Of a stretch of 64,000 bases of DNA, positions 53,479 to 62,399 are shown one piece after another (the first letter of the stretch is position 1; the number at the start of each line of letters is the position of its first letter). The notes under the pieces were generated by a model. That model was not told the DNA's origin. It made no database searches and worked only from the letters and a program-made list of their open reading frames with translations. This DNA comes from Pseudomonas fluorescens. Lineage in GTDB: Bacteria > Pseudomonadota > Gammaproteobacteria > Pseudomonadales > Pseudomonadaceae. A program made the translations under genes and the position numbers. Location: assembly GCF_004683905.1 (NCBI RefSeq), contig NZ_CP038438.1, positions 4,712,001 through 4,776,000 of the forward strand, given 5' to 3'.

Positions 53479-54333
53479 CTATGGCCGGGCATTGATCTGC
53501 TGCTGCAGGTTCTGGATCTGCGCCTGCAGGGTGTTGAGGTTGCGGGTCATCTGCCCGCGGAATGCGTCGAACTCGGCGGTATTGCCGCCACCCTGCGCAG
53601 CGGCCGGACGGTTGTCCTGCTCACTCTTGAGAACGACGATTTCCTGCTCCAGACGCTCGATCGCCGCGCTCGGATTGCCTTGCTTTTTCAGCGCGGTGAT
53701 ATCAGCGCCGAGGCTTTTCAGTTGAGCGTCATAACTCTTGAGCTGCGCATCGACCTTGCCAGTGTCGGCCGGTGTGCTTTTCAGCGCCGCCAGTTCGGCA
53801 CTCAAGGCTTTGACCTGAGCCTGCAACTGGGTATTGGCGTTCTGTTGTTCGGTGGTCTGCGCGGTCATCTGCGCCAGACGCTTGTCCAGATCGCTGGCCT
53901 GACCGACCACGCCTTGCTGCTGTTTGCTCTGATCCAGCAACTGGGTTTCCAGCTGTTTGATCTGCAGCTTCAAGGCTTCGCTGTCGCTGTTGACGTTGCT
54001 CTGGCTGGCGACGACTTTGCCGGAAATGTCCTGCAGGCGCCCTGCCGCTTCCTCGCTGATGCGTGCAAAGCTTTCCTGGGTCGCGACCAATTGCTGCTCC
54101 ATCAGCGAAATCTGCTGGAAGCTCCACCAGGCCAGACCGATGAAGGCGAAGAACAGCGCGCCGACCAGTGCCCACAGCGGCCCGGTACTCGCGGCCTTGA
54201 CCTTGACCATCGGCGGCGTGCGCGAGTGCACCGAGGTGCGGGCGGAGGGCGGAATGTCATCGTCGTCAAAGGTGTCGGCCCGCAGGCTCGGTACATCGTC
54301 GAAATCGTCGTTGGCATCGTTACGCATGGACAT
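53479..54333 (-). CDS. Single-pass membrane protein with long periplasmic coiled coil
   Basis: The 284-residue protein has an acidic cytoplasmic head (NDANDDFDDVPSLRADTFDDDDIPP) and one helix (GPLWALVGALFFAFIGLAWWSF). About 200 residues rich in Gln, Ala, Leu and Lys with heptad spacing follow (QLETQLLDQSKQQQ, LDKRLAQMTAQTTEQQNANTQLQAQVKALSAELAALK). It is probably an extended dimer in the periplasm, perhaps envelope-associated. It is often labelled ATPase, but there is no Walker motif. Confidence 0.75.
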   Translation of the reverse strand: MSMRNDANDDFDDVPSLRADTFDDDDIPPSARTSVHSRTPPMVKVKAASTGPLWALVGALFFAFIGLAWWSFQQISLMEQQLVATQESFARISEEAAGRLQDISGKVVASQSNVNSDSEALKLQIKQLETQLLDQSKQQQGVVGQASDLDKRLAQMTAQTTEQQNANTQLQAQVKALSAELAALKSTPADTGKVDAQLKSYDAQLKSLGADITALKKQGNPSAAIERLEQEIVVLKSEQDNRPAAAQGGGNTAEFDAFRGQMTRNLNTLQAQIQNLQQQINARP

Positions 54334-54449
54334 TGAGGCAACCTTTGTGGAACGCGGTGATGGCTAAATGCTGCGAAGTATAACCGCCGCAGCCGCAGGG
54401 ATTGACCCTCAAGCGGCAGTGCGGTTCATTGCCGGCCGGGCGACTTGTA

Positions 54450-55442
54450 TCAACGGATGTCCTGAGCTTTCCACCAGCCACAGAACTCGTCGAGGGCCGA
54501 CCACAGGCTGACTTTCGGATCGTAGTCCAGATAATGCCGGGCGCGGCTGATGTCGAGGGTGAAATTTTTCTTCATGACCTGCATGCCCAGCCGCGACAGG
54601 GTCGGCTCCGGGCGTCCCGGCCAGAGTTTGCACACGCCTTCGTTGAGCGCAGCAACGCTGTAGGCCAGACCGTACGAGCGGTATTTGCTGACCTGCGGCA
54701 CTTCCATCTTGCGCATCACATAATTGACCACATCCCACAGCGGCACCGGCGCGCCATTGCTGATGTTGTAGGCCTTGCCCAACGCGGAACCGGCCGCCAG
54801 CAGGCTGCTGAGCAGCGCTTCGTTGAGGTTCTGCACGCTGGTGAAATCGACCTTGTTCAGACCGTCGCCAATGATCGCCAGACGCCCCTTACGCTGCATG
54901 TTCAGCAGGCGCGGGAAAATGCTCATGTCGCCGGCGCCAGTGACGAAACGCGGGCGCAGGGCGATGGTTTCCAGACCGAATTCCTGTGCGCCAAAGACCT
55001 TTTGCTCGGCCAGGTATTTGGTCGCCGCGTAGTGATGTTTGAAGCGCTTGGGCACTTGCTCTTCAGTCAGGCCGAGATGATCGCGGCCATCGAAGTAGAT
55101 CGACGGCGACGACAGATGCACCAGCCGCCGCACGCGCTGCTTGAGGCAGGCTTCGACGACGTTTTCGGTGACCTGCACGTTGCCCTGATGAAAGTCCTGA
55201 TAGCGCCCCCACAAGCCGACGGCACCGGCACAGTGCACCACGGCTTCGACGTCGGCGCAGAGTTCGCGCACCAGATCCGCATCGGTGAGATCGCCCGGGA
55301 CGAACTCGGCGCCACGGCGCACCAGATGCTCGACGCTCTCGGCCCGGCGACCGTTGACCCGCACGTCCAGGCCCTGCTCCAAAGCGAAACGCGCAAAGCG
55401 TCCGCCAATGAAGCCGCTTGCGCCGGTGACCAGAATTTTCAT
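54450..55442 (-). CDS. NAD-dependent epimerase/dehydratase family protein
   Basis: The 330-residue extended SDR has MKILVTGASGFIGGRFARF (GxxGxxG), VVHCAGAVGLWGRYQDF, the active-site pair YAATK (YxxxK) with Ser/Thr in HLSSPSIYFDG, and a downstream RPRFVTGAG. It resembles 3-beta-hydroxysteroid dehydrogenase/epimerase-type enzymes; the substrate is unknown. GGAG precedes ATG 55442; the track's longer version reaches back into the argP end. It is 53 bp downstream of argP on the same strand. Confidence 0.82.
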   Translation of the reverse strand: MKILVTGASGFIGGRFARFALEQGLDVRVNGRRAESVEHLVRRGAEFVPGDLTDADLVRELCADVEAVVHCAGAVGLWGRYQDFHQGNVQVTENVVEACLKQRVRRLVHLSSPSIYFDGRDHLGLTEEQVPKRFKHHYAATKYLAEQKVFGAQEFGLETIALRPRFVTGAGDMSIFPRLLNMQRKGRLAIIGDGLNKVDFTSVQNLNEALLSSLLAAGSALGKAYNISNGAPVPLWDVVNYVMRKMEVPQVSKYRSYGLAYSVAALNEGVCKLWPGRPEPTLSRLGMQVMKKNFTLDISRARHYLDYDPKVSLWSALDEFCGWWKAQDIR

Positions 55443-55495
55443 GTAACGCTCCGATGTCTTTCGTTTACCTGATACGTCTTTCTTGACGCTGACCG

Positions 55496-56389
55496 TCAGC
55501 CCAAGGGCACCAGCCAGCGCGGTGAAGAACGTAGCAATTGCTCGGTCAGCAAGGCCAGCAGCTGACCGCCATTGCGCCAATGATGCCAGTACAACGGCAC
55601 ATCGATCGGTTTATCTGGCAACAGTTCGCGCAATACGCCGCGTTGCAGCTGATCACGCACTTGCAGTTCCGGCACCAGGCCCCAACCGAACCCGGCTTCG
55701 GTCAGACGCACAAAACCTTCGGAGGACGGGCACAAGTGGTGCTCGAAACCACCGTCGACACCAAGCGATGCGAGGTAGCGATGCTGGAGAAAATCGTCCG
55801 GGCCGAACACCAGCGCCGGGGTGCGCGGCAGCTGCTCGGCGCGCACCCCGTCGGGGAAATGCCGCTCGATAAACGCCGGACTGGCCAGCGCCCGATAGCG
55901 CATCGCCCCGAGCAACACGCTACGCGCACCGGCCACCGGGCGCTCGCTGGCGCAGACACACGCCGCCACTTCCCCGGCACGCATGCGCTTGAGGCCGACG
56001 GTCTGATCTTCCACCACCAGATCCAGCAATAAATGCTGCTCGGCGCAGAAATCGCCCACGGCCTCGGCCCACCAGGTGGCGAGGCTGTCGGCGTTGATAG
56101 CGATGCGCAGACGCTCCGGCAGGCCTTCTTCGTCGAGCGCTGGCACCAGGGTCTGCAAGTCACGTTCGAGCAGGCGCACCTGCTGCACATGGTTGAGCAG
56201 CCGCCGGCCAATCTCGGTCGGCGATGGCGGCGTGCCGCGTACCAGCACCGGTTGGCCGACCCGCGCTTCCAGCAGTTTGATCCGCTGGGAAATCGCCGAT
56301 TGCGACAAGCCCAGCACCTGCGCGGCGCGCTCGAATCCAGCCTGCTCGACCACGGCGGCCAGCGCGGAAAGTAATTTGTAGTCGAACAT
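55496..56389 (-). CDS. argP: LysR-type regulator ArgP
   Basis: The 297-residue protein MFDYKLLSALAAVVEQAGFERAAQVLGLSQSAISQRIKLLEARVGQPVLVRGTPPSPTEIGRRLLNHVQQV is typical ArgP/IciA: its wing carries RGTPP in place of the usual RT. The effector domain has IAINADSLATWWAEAV and FVRLTEAGFGWGLVPELQV. ArgP activates argO/lysE-type exporters with arginine or its analogues and is blocked by lysine. Such an exporter gene lies at 56893, divergent with one small gene between. Confidence 0.88.
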   Translation of the reverse strand: MFDYKLLSALAAVVEQAGFERAAQVLGLSQSAISQRIKLLEARVGQPVLVRGTPPSPTEIGRRLLNHVQQVRLLERDLQTLVPALDEEGLPERLRIAINADSLATWWAEAVGDFCAEQHLLLDLVVEDQTVGLKRMRAGEVAACVCASERPVAGARSVLLGAMRYRALASPAFIERHFPDGVRAEQLPRTPALVFGPDDFLQHRYLASLGVDGGFEHHLCPSSEGFVRLTEAGFGWGLVPELQVRDQLQRGVLRELLPDKPIDVPLYWHHWRNGGQLLALLTEQLLRSSPRWLVPLG

Positions 56390-56485
56390 CAGTTTTCCTA
56401 ATGAGCGATCAGCACTATTGGTTTTTCTTATACCGCTTTCGACCGGAGAATAGCCAGCAAGCACTCTTTATCAAGGAACACAGCA

Positions 56486-56887
56486 ATGGCTGGCGAAACC
56501 TCACTCACAACTCTGCTGCGCAGCATGAGCCCGCAGCTCAACGCCGGCGAATATGTGTTTTGCACCCTGCGTGACGGCCAGTTGCCGAGCGGTGTGGAGA
56601 TTGTCGGCAGCTTCCGCGAGCAGGAAGGCCTGACCGTGATTCTGGAGCGCTCCCAGGCCGAACGTGCCGGGTTCGCTTTTGATTATGTGGCGGCGTGGAT
56701 CACCCTCAATGTGCATTCGGCGCTCGAAGCCGTTGGCCTCACCGCCGCGTTCGCCAGCGCGCTGGGCAAGGCCGGAATCAGTTGCAACGTGATCGCCGGT
56801 TATTACCACGACCATTTGTTTGTCGGTCAGGCCGACGCCGAGCGCGCCATGCACGTGCTGCGCGATCTCGCAGCCAACGCGGAGTAA
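56486..56887 (+). CDS. ACT domain protein (COG3602-like)
   Basis: The 133-residue protein has two ACT-like halves: NAGEYVFCTLRDGQLPSGVEIVGSFREQEGLTVILERSQAERAGF and AWITLNVHSALEAVGLTAAFASALGKAGISCNVIAGYYHDHLFVGQADAERAMHVL. The second is the classic amino-acid-binding ACT shape. AAGGA precedes the ATG. It ends 5 bp before the LysE/ArgO gene, so the two form an operon divergent from argP. It may sense the amino acid that is exported. Confidence 0.82.
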   Translation: MAGETSLTTLLRSMSPQLNAGEYVFCTLRDGQLPSGVEIVGSFREQEGLTVILERSQAERAGFAFDYVAAWITLNVHSALEAVGLTAAFASALGKAGISCNVIAGYYHDHLFVGQADAERAMHVLRDLAANAE

Positions 56888-56892
56888 CTCTT

Positions 56893-57495
56893 ATGTGGCA
56901 AAGCTATGTGAACGGCCTGCTGGTGGCCTTGGGGCTGATCATGGCGATCGGTACGCAGAACGCTTTTGTCCTGGCGCAGAGCCTGCGCCGTGAACATCAC
57001 CTGCCGGTGGCGGCGTTGTGTGTGGCGTGCGATGCGCTGCTGGTGGCGGCCGGGGTGTTTGGTCTGGCGACCGTGTTGGCGCAGAACCCGACATTGCTCG
57101 CGGTGGCACGCTGGGGCGGCGCAATTTTTCTGATCTGGTACGGCAGCCAGGCGCTGCGCCGGGCGTTCTCGAAACAGAGTCTGGATCAGGGTGAAAACCA
57201 CACCGTACGCTCGTTGCGCGCGGTGATGCTCAGCGCGCTGGCAGTGACACTGCTCAACCCGCACGTTTATCTGGACACGGTGTTGCTGATCGGCTCGCTC
57301 GGTGCGCAACAGTCAGTGCCGGGCGCTTATGTAGTGGGCGCTGCCAGTGCCTCGCTGCTATGGTTTTTCACCCTCGCCCTCGGTGCCGCATGGCTCGCGC
57401 CGTGGCTGGCTCGGCCGAGTACCTGGCGGATTCTCGATCTTCTGGTGGCAGTGATGATGTTCACGGTGGCAGGGCAATTGATATTGGCGCAGTGA
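56893..57495 (+). CDS. LysE/ArgO family amino-acid exporter
   Basis: The 200-residue inner-membrane protein has six helices: NGLLVALGLIMAIGTQNAFVLAQSLRREHHLPVAALCVACDALLVAAGVFGLATVL, GGAIFLIWYGSQALRRAF and LNPHVYLDTVLLIGSLGAQ (a family motif). It exports basic amino acids such as arginine or lysine. Its pairing with ArgP supports that role. The ribosome site GGAG lies at the end of the ACT gene. Confidence 0.88.
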   Translation: MWQSYVNGLLVALGLIMAIGTQNAFVLAQSLRREHHLPVAALCVACDALLVAAGVFGLATVLAQNPTLLAVARWGGAIFLIWYGSQALRRAFSKQSLDQGENHTVRSLRAVMLSALAVTLLNPHVYLDTVLLIGSLGAQQSVPGAYVVGAASASLLWFFTLALGAAWLAPWLARPSTWRILDLLVAVMMFTVAGQLILAQ

Positions 57496-57671
57496 TTTAT
57501 TCCAAACGGCTCTGGAACCTCTATCCCACACAGTTGTTGCGTGGTTAAGCCTTGACCCCGGTGCTATGATCCGAACCCTGCGCCGCAAAGAGTAAAAACT
57601 CGTCGGTGCATTTCTGGCCGCCCGTGATCGGCCTTGCGCTCACCGCAACAGACCTGATTAGGAGAATCATC

Positions 57672-58268
57672 ATGGCTTTCGAATTGCCGCCGCTGCCTTA
57701 CGCACACGATGCCCTGCAGCCGCACATTTCCAAGGAAACCCTGGAATTTCACCACGACAAGCACCACAACACCTATGTCGTGAACCTGAACAACCTGGTG
57801 CCAGGCACCGAGTTCGAAGGCAAGACCCTGGAAGAGATCGTCAAGACTTCCTCGGGCGGCATCTTCAACAACGCCGCTCAGGTCTGGAACCACACTTTCT
57901 ACTGGAACTGCCTGGCGCCAAACGCCGGCGGTCAACCAACCGGCGCACTGGCTGAAGCCATCAACGCGGCTTTCGGTTCGTTCGACAAGTTCAAGGAAGA
58001 GTTCAGCAAAACCTCGATCGGCACCTTCGGTTCCGGCTGGGGCTGGCTGGTGAAAAAGGCTGACGGTTCCCTGGCCCTGGCCAGCACCATCGGCGCCGGC
58101 AACCCGCTGACCAGCGGCGACACCCCGCTACTGACCTGCGACGTCTGGGAACACGCTTACTACATCGACTACCGCAACCTGCGTCCGAAGTACGTTGAGG
58201 CGTTCTGGAACCTGGTCAACTGGAAGTTCGTCGCTGAGCAGTTCGAAGGCAAAACCTTCACCGCTTAA
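57672..58268 (+). CDS. sodB: Fe superoxide dismutase
   Basis: The 198-residue protein MAFELPPLPYAHDALQPHISKETLEFHHDKHHNTYVVNLNNL has metal ligands His (HHDKHH region), His in AAQVWNHTFYWNC, and Asp/His in the signature DVWEHAYY. The length and GAAQ/N-type second-shell residues (NNAAQVWN, LGPNAGG-like LAPNAGG) suit the iron type. It removes superoxide in the cytoplasm. AGGAG stands before ATG 57672. A terminator follows. It lies before bifA as in P. aeruginosa. Confidence 0.97.
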   Translation: MAFELPPLPYAHDALQPHISKETLEFHHDKHHNTYVVNLNNLVPGTEFEGKTLEEIVKTSSGGIFNNAAQVWNHTFYWNCLAPNAGGQPTGALAEAINAAFGSFDKFKEEFSKTSIGTFGSGWGWLVKKADGSLALASTIGAGNPLTSGDTPLLTCDVWEHAYYIDYRNLRPKYVEAFWNLVNWKFVAEQFEGKTFTA

Positions 58269-58282
58269 GCTGCGCGCCAGAC

Positions 58283-58311
58283 AAAAAACCCGGCTACGGC
58301 CGGGTTTTTTT
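58283..58311 (+). terminator. Intrinsic terminator of sodB
   Basis: AAAACCCGGC-TAC-GGCCGGGTTTTTTT-type stem and T-run, 15 bp past the stop. The remaining 277 bp to 58588 carry no gene and should hold the bifA promoter. Confidence 0.92.
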
Positions 58312-58588
58312 ATGCCTGCTTTTTTTCACGATGAACGATGGCTCCGGCCGCTTGCCGGTGCAGCACAGCGGGCTACCATCAAATCAGCGAAAATTTGTTC
58401 CAGACTGCTCAAGTTGAGGGCCGAAACTACCGACACAGTACAAATAGAGCTGAGACTCCAGACAGCAGCATTTCGGCCAAGGCCACGGGCAAATGTTCCG
58501 GGGCTTGATTGTCCCTTTGACTGCCAACACGGGATTGCCAATACTCATGGCAACTTGACGCTACCCGCACGGAACAAGGAATAACCCT

Positions 58589-60640
58589 TTGAAGCTGGAA
58601 CTCAAGAACAGCTTGTCGGTGAAGTTGCTCCGGGTCGTGCTCCTTTCGGCATTGATCGTCGGCGTGGTCTTGAGCTGCGCCCAGATTGTTTTCGATGCCT
58701 ATAAAACCCGCCAGGCGGTGGCCGGCGACGCTCAGCGCATCCTCGACATGTTCCGTGATCCCTCGACTCAGGCGGTCTACAGCCTGGACCGGGAAATGGG
58801 CATGCAGGTGATCGAAGGCCTGTTCCAGGACGACGCCGTGCGCCAGGCTTCCATCGGCCATCCCAACGAGGCGATGCTCGCGCAGAAGTCCCGTGAATTG
58901 CAGCACTCCAACAGCCGTTGGCTGACTGATCTGATACTCGGTCAGGAACGCACCTTCACCACTCAATTGGTCGGTCGCGGTCCCTACAGCGAGTATTACG
59001 GCGACCTGAGCATCACCCTCGACACCGCCACCTATGGCGAGAGTTTCATCGTCAGTTCGGTGATTATTTTCATTTCCGGCGTGTTGCGCGCCCTGGCCAT
59101 GGGCCTGGTGTTGTATCTGGTTTATCACTGGCTGCTGACCAAGCCGCTGTCGCGGATCATCGAGCACCTGACCGAAATCAATCCCGATCGCCCCAGCGAG
59201 CACAAGATTCCACAGCTCAAGGGTCACGAAAAAAATGAACTCGGCATCTGGATCAACACCGCCAACCAGTTGCTCGAATCGATAGAACGCAACACCCATC
59301 TGCGCCACGAAGCGGAAAACAGCCTGCTGCGCATGGCCCAGTACGACTTCCTCACCGGCCTGCCGAACCGCCAGCAATTGCAGCAGCAACTGGACAAGAT
59401 TCTGGTCGACGCCGGCAAGCTGCAACGCCGGGTCGCGGTGTTGTGTGTGGGGCTGGATGATTTCAAAGGAATCAACGAGCAGTTCAGCTACCAGACCGGC
59501 GACCAGTTGCTGCTGGCGCTGGCCGACCGCCTGCGCGCCCACAGCGGTCGCCTCGGCGCCCTCGCCCGTCTGGGTGGCGACCAGTTCGCGCTGGTGCAGG
59601 CCGATATCGAACAACCTTATGAAGCGGCAGAGCTGGCGCAGAGCATCCTCGATGATCTGGAAGCGGCGTTCGCCCTCGACCATCAGGAAATCCGCCTGCG
59701 CGCGACCATCGGCATCACCCTGTTCCCCGAGGACGGCGACAGCACCGAGAAGCTGTTGCAGAAGGCCGAGCAGACCATGACGCTGGCCAAGACCCGCTCG
59801 CGCAACCGCTATCAGTTCTACATCGCCAGTGTCGACAGCGAGATGCGCCGGCGTCGCGAACTGGAAAAAGACCTGCGCGACGCACTGATTCGCGACCAGT
59901 TCTACCTCGTCTATCAGCCGCAGATCAGCTACCGCGATCACCGCGTGGTCGGGGTAGAAGCGCTGATTCGCTGGCAGCATCCGGAACACGGTCTGGTGCC
60001 GCCGGACCTGTTCATTCCGCTGGCCGAACAGAACGGCACGATCATCGCCATCGGCGAGTGGGTGCTGGATCAGGCCTGCAAGCAATTGCGCGAATGGCAC
60101 GATCAGGGCTTTGTCGATCTGCGCATGGCGGTCAACCTGTCCACCGTGCAACTGCACCACGCCGAGTTGCCGCGAGTGGTCAACAACCTGCTGCAGATCT
60201 ACCGCCTGCCGCCGCGCAGCCTCGAACTGGAAGTCACCGAAACCGGCCTGATGGAAGACATCAGCACCGCCGCCCAGCATCTGCTGAGCCTGCGCCGCTC
60301 CGGCGCGCTGATCGCCATCGACGACTTCGGCACCGGCTACTCATCACTGAGTTACCTGAAAAGCCTGCCGCTGGACAAGATCAAGATCGACAAGAGCTTC
60401 GTTCAGGATCTGCTGGATGACGACGATGATGCGACCATCGTTCGCGCGATCATTCAACTGGGCAAGAGCCTGGGCATGCAGGTGATCGCCGAAGGCGTGG
60501 AAACTGCCGAGCAGGAGTCCTACATCATCTCCGAAGGCTGTCACGAAGGTCAGGGTTACCACTACAGCAAACCGCTGCCTGCCCGGGAACTGACGGCCTA
60601 CCTCAAACAGGCGCAGCGTAGCAACGCGGCGATCCTTTGA
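58589..60640 (+). CDS. bifA: c-di-GMP phosphodiesterase with degenerate GGDEF, BifA
   Basis: The 683-residue inner-membrane protein has an N-terminal helix (LLRVVLLSALIVGVVLSCAQIV), a periplasmic region of about 120 residues, a second helix (SVIIFISGVLRALAMGLVLYLVYHWLL) and a HAMP-like linker. A GGDEF domain with GGDQF at residues 329-333 in place of GGDEF/GGEEF follows, then an EAL domain with EALIR (457-461), DDFGTGYSS and EGVET. The EAL site looks complete, so it hydrolyses c-di-GMP; the GGDQF site is probably inactive or GTP-binding only. The GGDQF motif, length and position after sodB match BifA of P. aeruginosa (PA4367), which controls biofilm and swarming. Confidence 0.9.
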   Translation: MKLELKNSLSVKLLRVVLLSALIVGVVLSCAQIVFDAYKTRQAVAGDAQRILDMFRDPSTQAVYSLDREMGMQVIEGLFQDDAVRQASIGHPNEAMLAQKSRELQHSNSRWLTDLILGQERTFTTQLVGRGPYSEYYGDLSITLDTATYGESFIVSSVIIFISGVLRALAMGLVLYLVYHWLLTKPLSRIIEHLTEINPDRPSEHKIPQLKGHEKNELGIWINTANQLLESIERNTHLRHEAENSLLRMAQYDFLTGLPNRQQLQQQLDKILVDAGKLQRRVAVLCVGLDDFKGINEQFSYQTGDQLLLALADRLRAHSGRLGALARLGGDQFALVQADIEQPYEAAELAQSILDDLEAAFALDHQEIRLRATIGITLFPEDGDSTEKLLQKAEQTMTLAKTRSRNRYQFYIASVDSEMRRRRELEKDLRDALIRDQFYLVYQPQISYRDHRVVGVEALIRWQHPEHGLVPPDLFIPLAEQNGTIIAIGEWVLDQACKQLREWHDQGFVDLRMAVNLSTVQLHHAELPRVVNNLLQIYRLPPRSLELEVTETGLMEDISTAAQHLLSLRRSGALIAIDDFGTGYSSLSYLKSLPLDKIKIDKSFVQDLLDDDDDATIVRAIIQLGKSLGMQVIAEGVETAEQESYIISEGCHEGQGYHYSKPLPARELTAYLKQAQRSNAAIL

Positions 60641-60695
60641 TGCCGCGCATAACAACCGGCTAAATAAGAAATATTTCCAGCCACAGCCCTTTACA

Positions 60696-60720
60696 CATAA
60701 TGCGAAAGATTTGCATTATG
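60696..60720 (+). promoter_or_regulatory. Possible Fur-like inverted repeat before the imelysin cluster
   Basis: CATAATGC (60696-60703) and GCATTATG (60713-60720) are perfect 8-bp arms around a 9-bp AT-rich centre. The NATAAT / ATTATN hexamers resemble Fur-box halves, and the site lies 60 bp before the imelysin ATG. Imelysin clusters are often iron-regulated, so Fur is plausible. Confidence 0.5.
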
Positions 60721-60779
60721 TCGCAGCTTTGCGCACCCCCGCGCCCTGTCCATTCCATTACCGAAGCAGGATGTTCGCC

Positions 60780-62123
60780 ATGATTCGTATGCCTCTGGCT
60801 ACCGCCAGTCTGCTGGCCATCGCTATTTCTCTCGCCGGTTGCGGCGAAGGCAAAGACAAGGCTGCCGCCCCGGCCGCGCCGACGCCGGCCGCCAGCACCG
60901 CCGCCGCTCCAGCACCTGCCGCTGCCGGTAAAGTCGATGAAGCCGCCGCCAAGGCTGTGGTCGCGCATTACGCCGACATGGTCTTCGCCGTCTACAGCGA
61001 TGCCGAATCCACTGCGAAAACCCTGCAAACCGCGGTCGACGCGTTCCTCGCCAAGCCGAACGCCGATACCCTGAAAGCCGCCAAGGCTGCCTGGGTCGCT
61101 GCGCGCGTGCCTTACCTGCAGAGCGAAGTGTTCCGCTTCGGCAACACCATCATCGACGACTGGGAAGGTCAGGTGAACGCCTGGCCGCTGGACGAAGGCC
61201 TGATCGACTATGTCGACAAATCCTACGAGCATGCGCTGGGCAACCCGGGCGCCACCGCCAACATCATCGCCAACACTGAAGTGCAGGTCGGCGAAGACAA
61301 GGTCGATGTGAAAGACATCACCCCGGAAAAACTCGCCAGCCTCAACGAGCTGGGCGGTTCCGAAGCCAACGTCGCCACCGGCTACCACGCGATCGAATTC
61401 CTGCTCTGGGGCCAGGATCTGAACGGCACCGGCCCGGGCGCCGGCAACCGTCCGGCGTCGGACTACCTGGAAGGCGCTGGCGCCACCGGCGGTCACAATG
61501 ATCGTCGCCGTGCCTACCTCAAAGCCGTGACCCAACTGCTGGTCAGCGACCTGGAAGAAATGGTCGGCAACTGGAAGCCGAACGTGGCTGACAACTACCG
61601 CGCCACTCTGGAAGCCGAGCCGGCTGAAAGCGGCCTGCGCAAAATGCTCTTCGGCATGGGCAGCCTGTCCCTGGGCGAACTGGCGGGCGAGCGCATGAAG
61701 GTGTCCCTGGAAGCCAACTCCCCGGAAGACGAACAGGATTGCTTCAGCGACAACACCCACAACTCGCACTTCTACGATGCCAAAGGCATTCGTAACGTGT
61801 ACCTGGGCGAATACACCCGCACCGATGGCACCAAAATGACCGGTGCCAGCCTGTCGTCGCTGGTGGCCAAGGCCGACGCGGCTGCCGACACCGCGCTGAA
61901 AGCCGATCTGGCCGCTACCGAAGCGAAAATCCAGGTCATGGTCGATCACGCCAACAAGGGTGAGCACTACGACCAGTTGATCGCTGCGGGCAACACCGCC
62001 GGCAACCAGATCGTGCGTGACGCCATCGCTGCGCTGGTCAAGCAGACCGGTTCGATCGAAGCCGCTGCCGGCAAACTGGGCATCAGCGACCTGAACCCGG
62101 ACAACGCTGATCACGAGTTCTGA
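60780..62123 (+). CDS. icmP: Imelysin family lipoprotein (IcmP-like)
   Basis: The 447-residue protein starts MIRMPLATASLLAIAISLAGCGEGKD, a lipoprotein signal, then an Ala/Pro-rich linker and the imelysin (peptidase M75) fold. It has the conserved ATGYHAIEFLLWG carrying HxxE and later LSLGELAGERMKV. The family includes IcmP of P. aeruginosa and iron-uptake proteins of the EfeO/Irp type; true peptidase activity is doubtful for many. It is followed by a di-haem cytochrome and a second imelysin, the usual iron-related cluster. CAGGA lies 8 bp before ATG 60780. Confidence 0.85.
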   Translation: MIRMPLATASLLAIAISLAGCGEGKDKAAAPAAPTPAASTAAAPAPAAAGKVDEAAAKAVVAHYADMVFAVYSDAESTAKTLQTAVDAFLAKPNADTLKAAKAAWVAARVPYLQSEVFRFGNTIIDDWEGQVNAWPLDEGLIDYVDKSYEHALGNPGATANIIANTEVQVGEDKVDVKDITPEKLASLNELGGSEANVATGYHAIEFLLWGQDLNGTGPGAGNRPASDYLEGAGATGGHNDRRRAYLKAVTQLLVSDLEEMVGNWKPNVADNYRATLEAEPAESGLRKMLFGMGSLSLGELAGERMKVSLEANSPEDEQDCFSDNTHNSHFYDAKGIRNVYLGEYTRTDGTKMTGASLSSLVAKADAAADTALKADLAATEAKIQVMVDHANKGEHYDQLIAAGNTAGNQIVRDAIAALVKQTGSIEAAAGKLGISDLNPDNADHEF

Positions 62124-62143
62124 TCAACGCTGGCTGCACAAGA

Positions 62144-62167
62144 AGGCGACCTGCGGGTCGCCTTTTT
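62144..62167 (+). terminator. Hairpin terminator after the first imelysin gene
   Basis: AGGCGACC-TGCG-GGTCGCCT followed by TTTT, 20 bp past the stop. Confidence 0.85.
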
Positions 62168-62187
62168 CATGCCTGCCGTACACAAAA

Positions 62188-62284
62188 CCCTGTGGGAGCG
62201 GGCTTGCTCGCGAAAGCGCTGGGGCAGACACAGATGAATTGACTGACACACCGCTTTCGCGAGCAAGCCCGCTCCCACAGGGGG
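62188..62284. repeat. REPIN (GGGAGCGGGCTTGCTCGCG type)
   Basis: CCCTGTGGGAGCGGGCTTGC faces GCAAGCCCGCTCCCACAGGG, between the first imelysin and the cytochrome genes. Confidence 0.88.
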
Positions 62285-62399
62285 ACTGCGTTTCTCCAAA
62301 TCACTGCGCCATATCAAGCAAACGATAATTCCTCTTATTCAAACTCACTCGCCCTGTTAGACTTTGCGCCTTTGTTTTCGCCCGTCCGCAGGATGTCTG

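Noticed and set aside
53479..54333. ATPase function for the coiled-coil membrane protein
   Set aside because: No Walker A or B motif is present; only a membrane helix and heptad repeats are seen.
58427..62114. Long minus-strand frames opposite bifA and the first imelysin gene
   Set aside because: They are antisense shadows of clearly conserved proteins.
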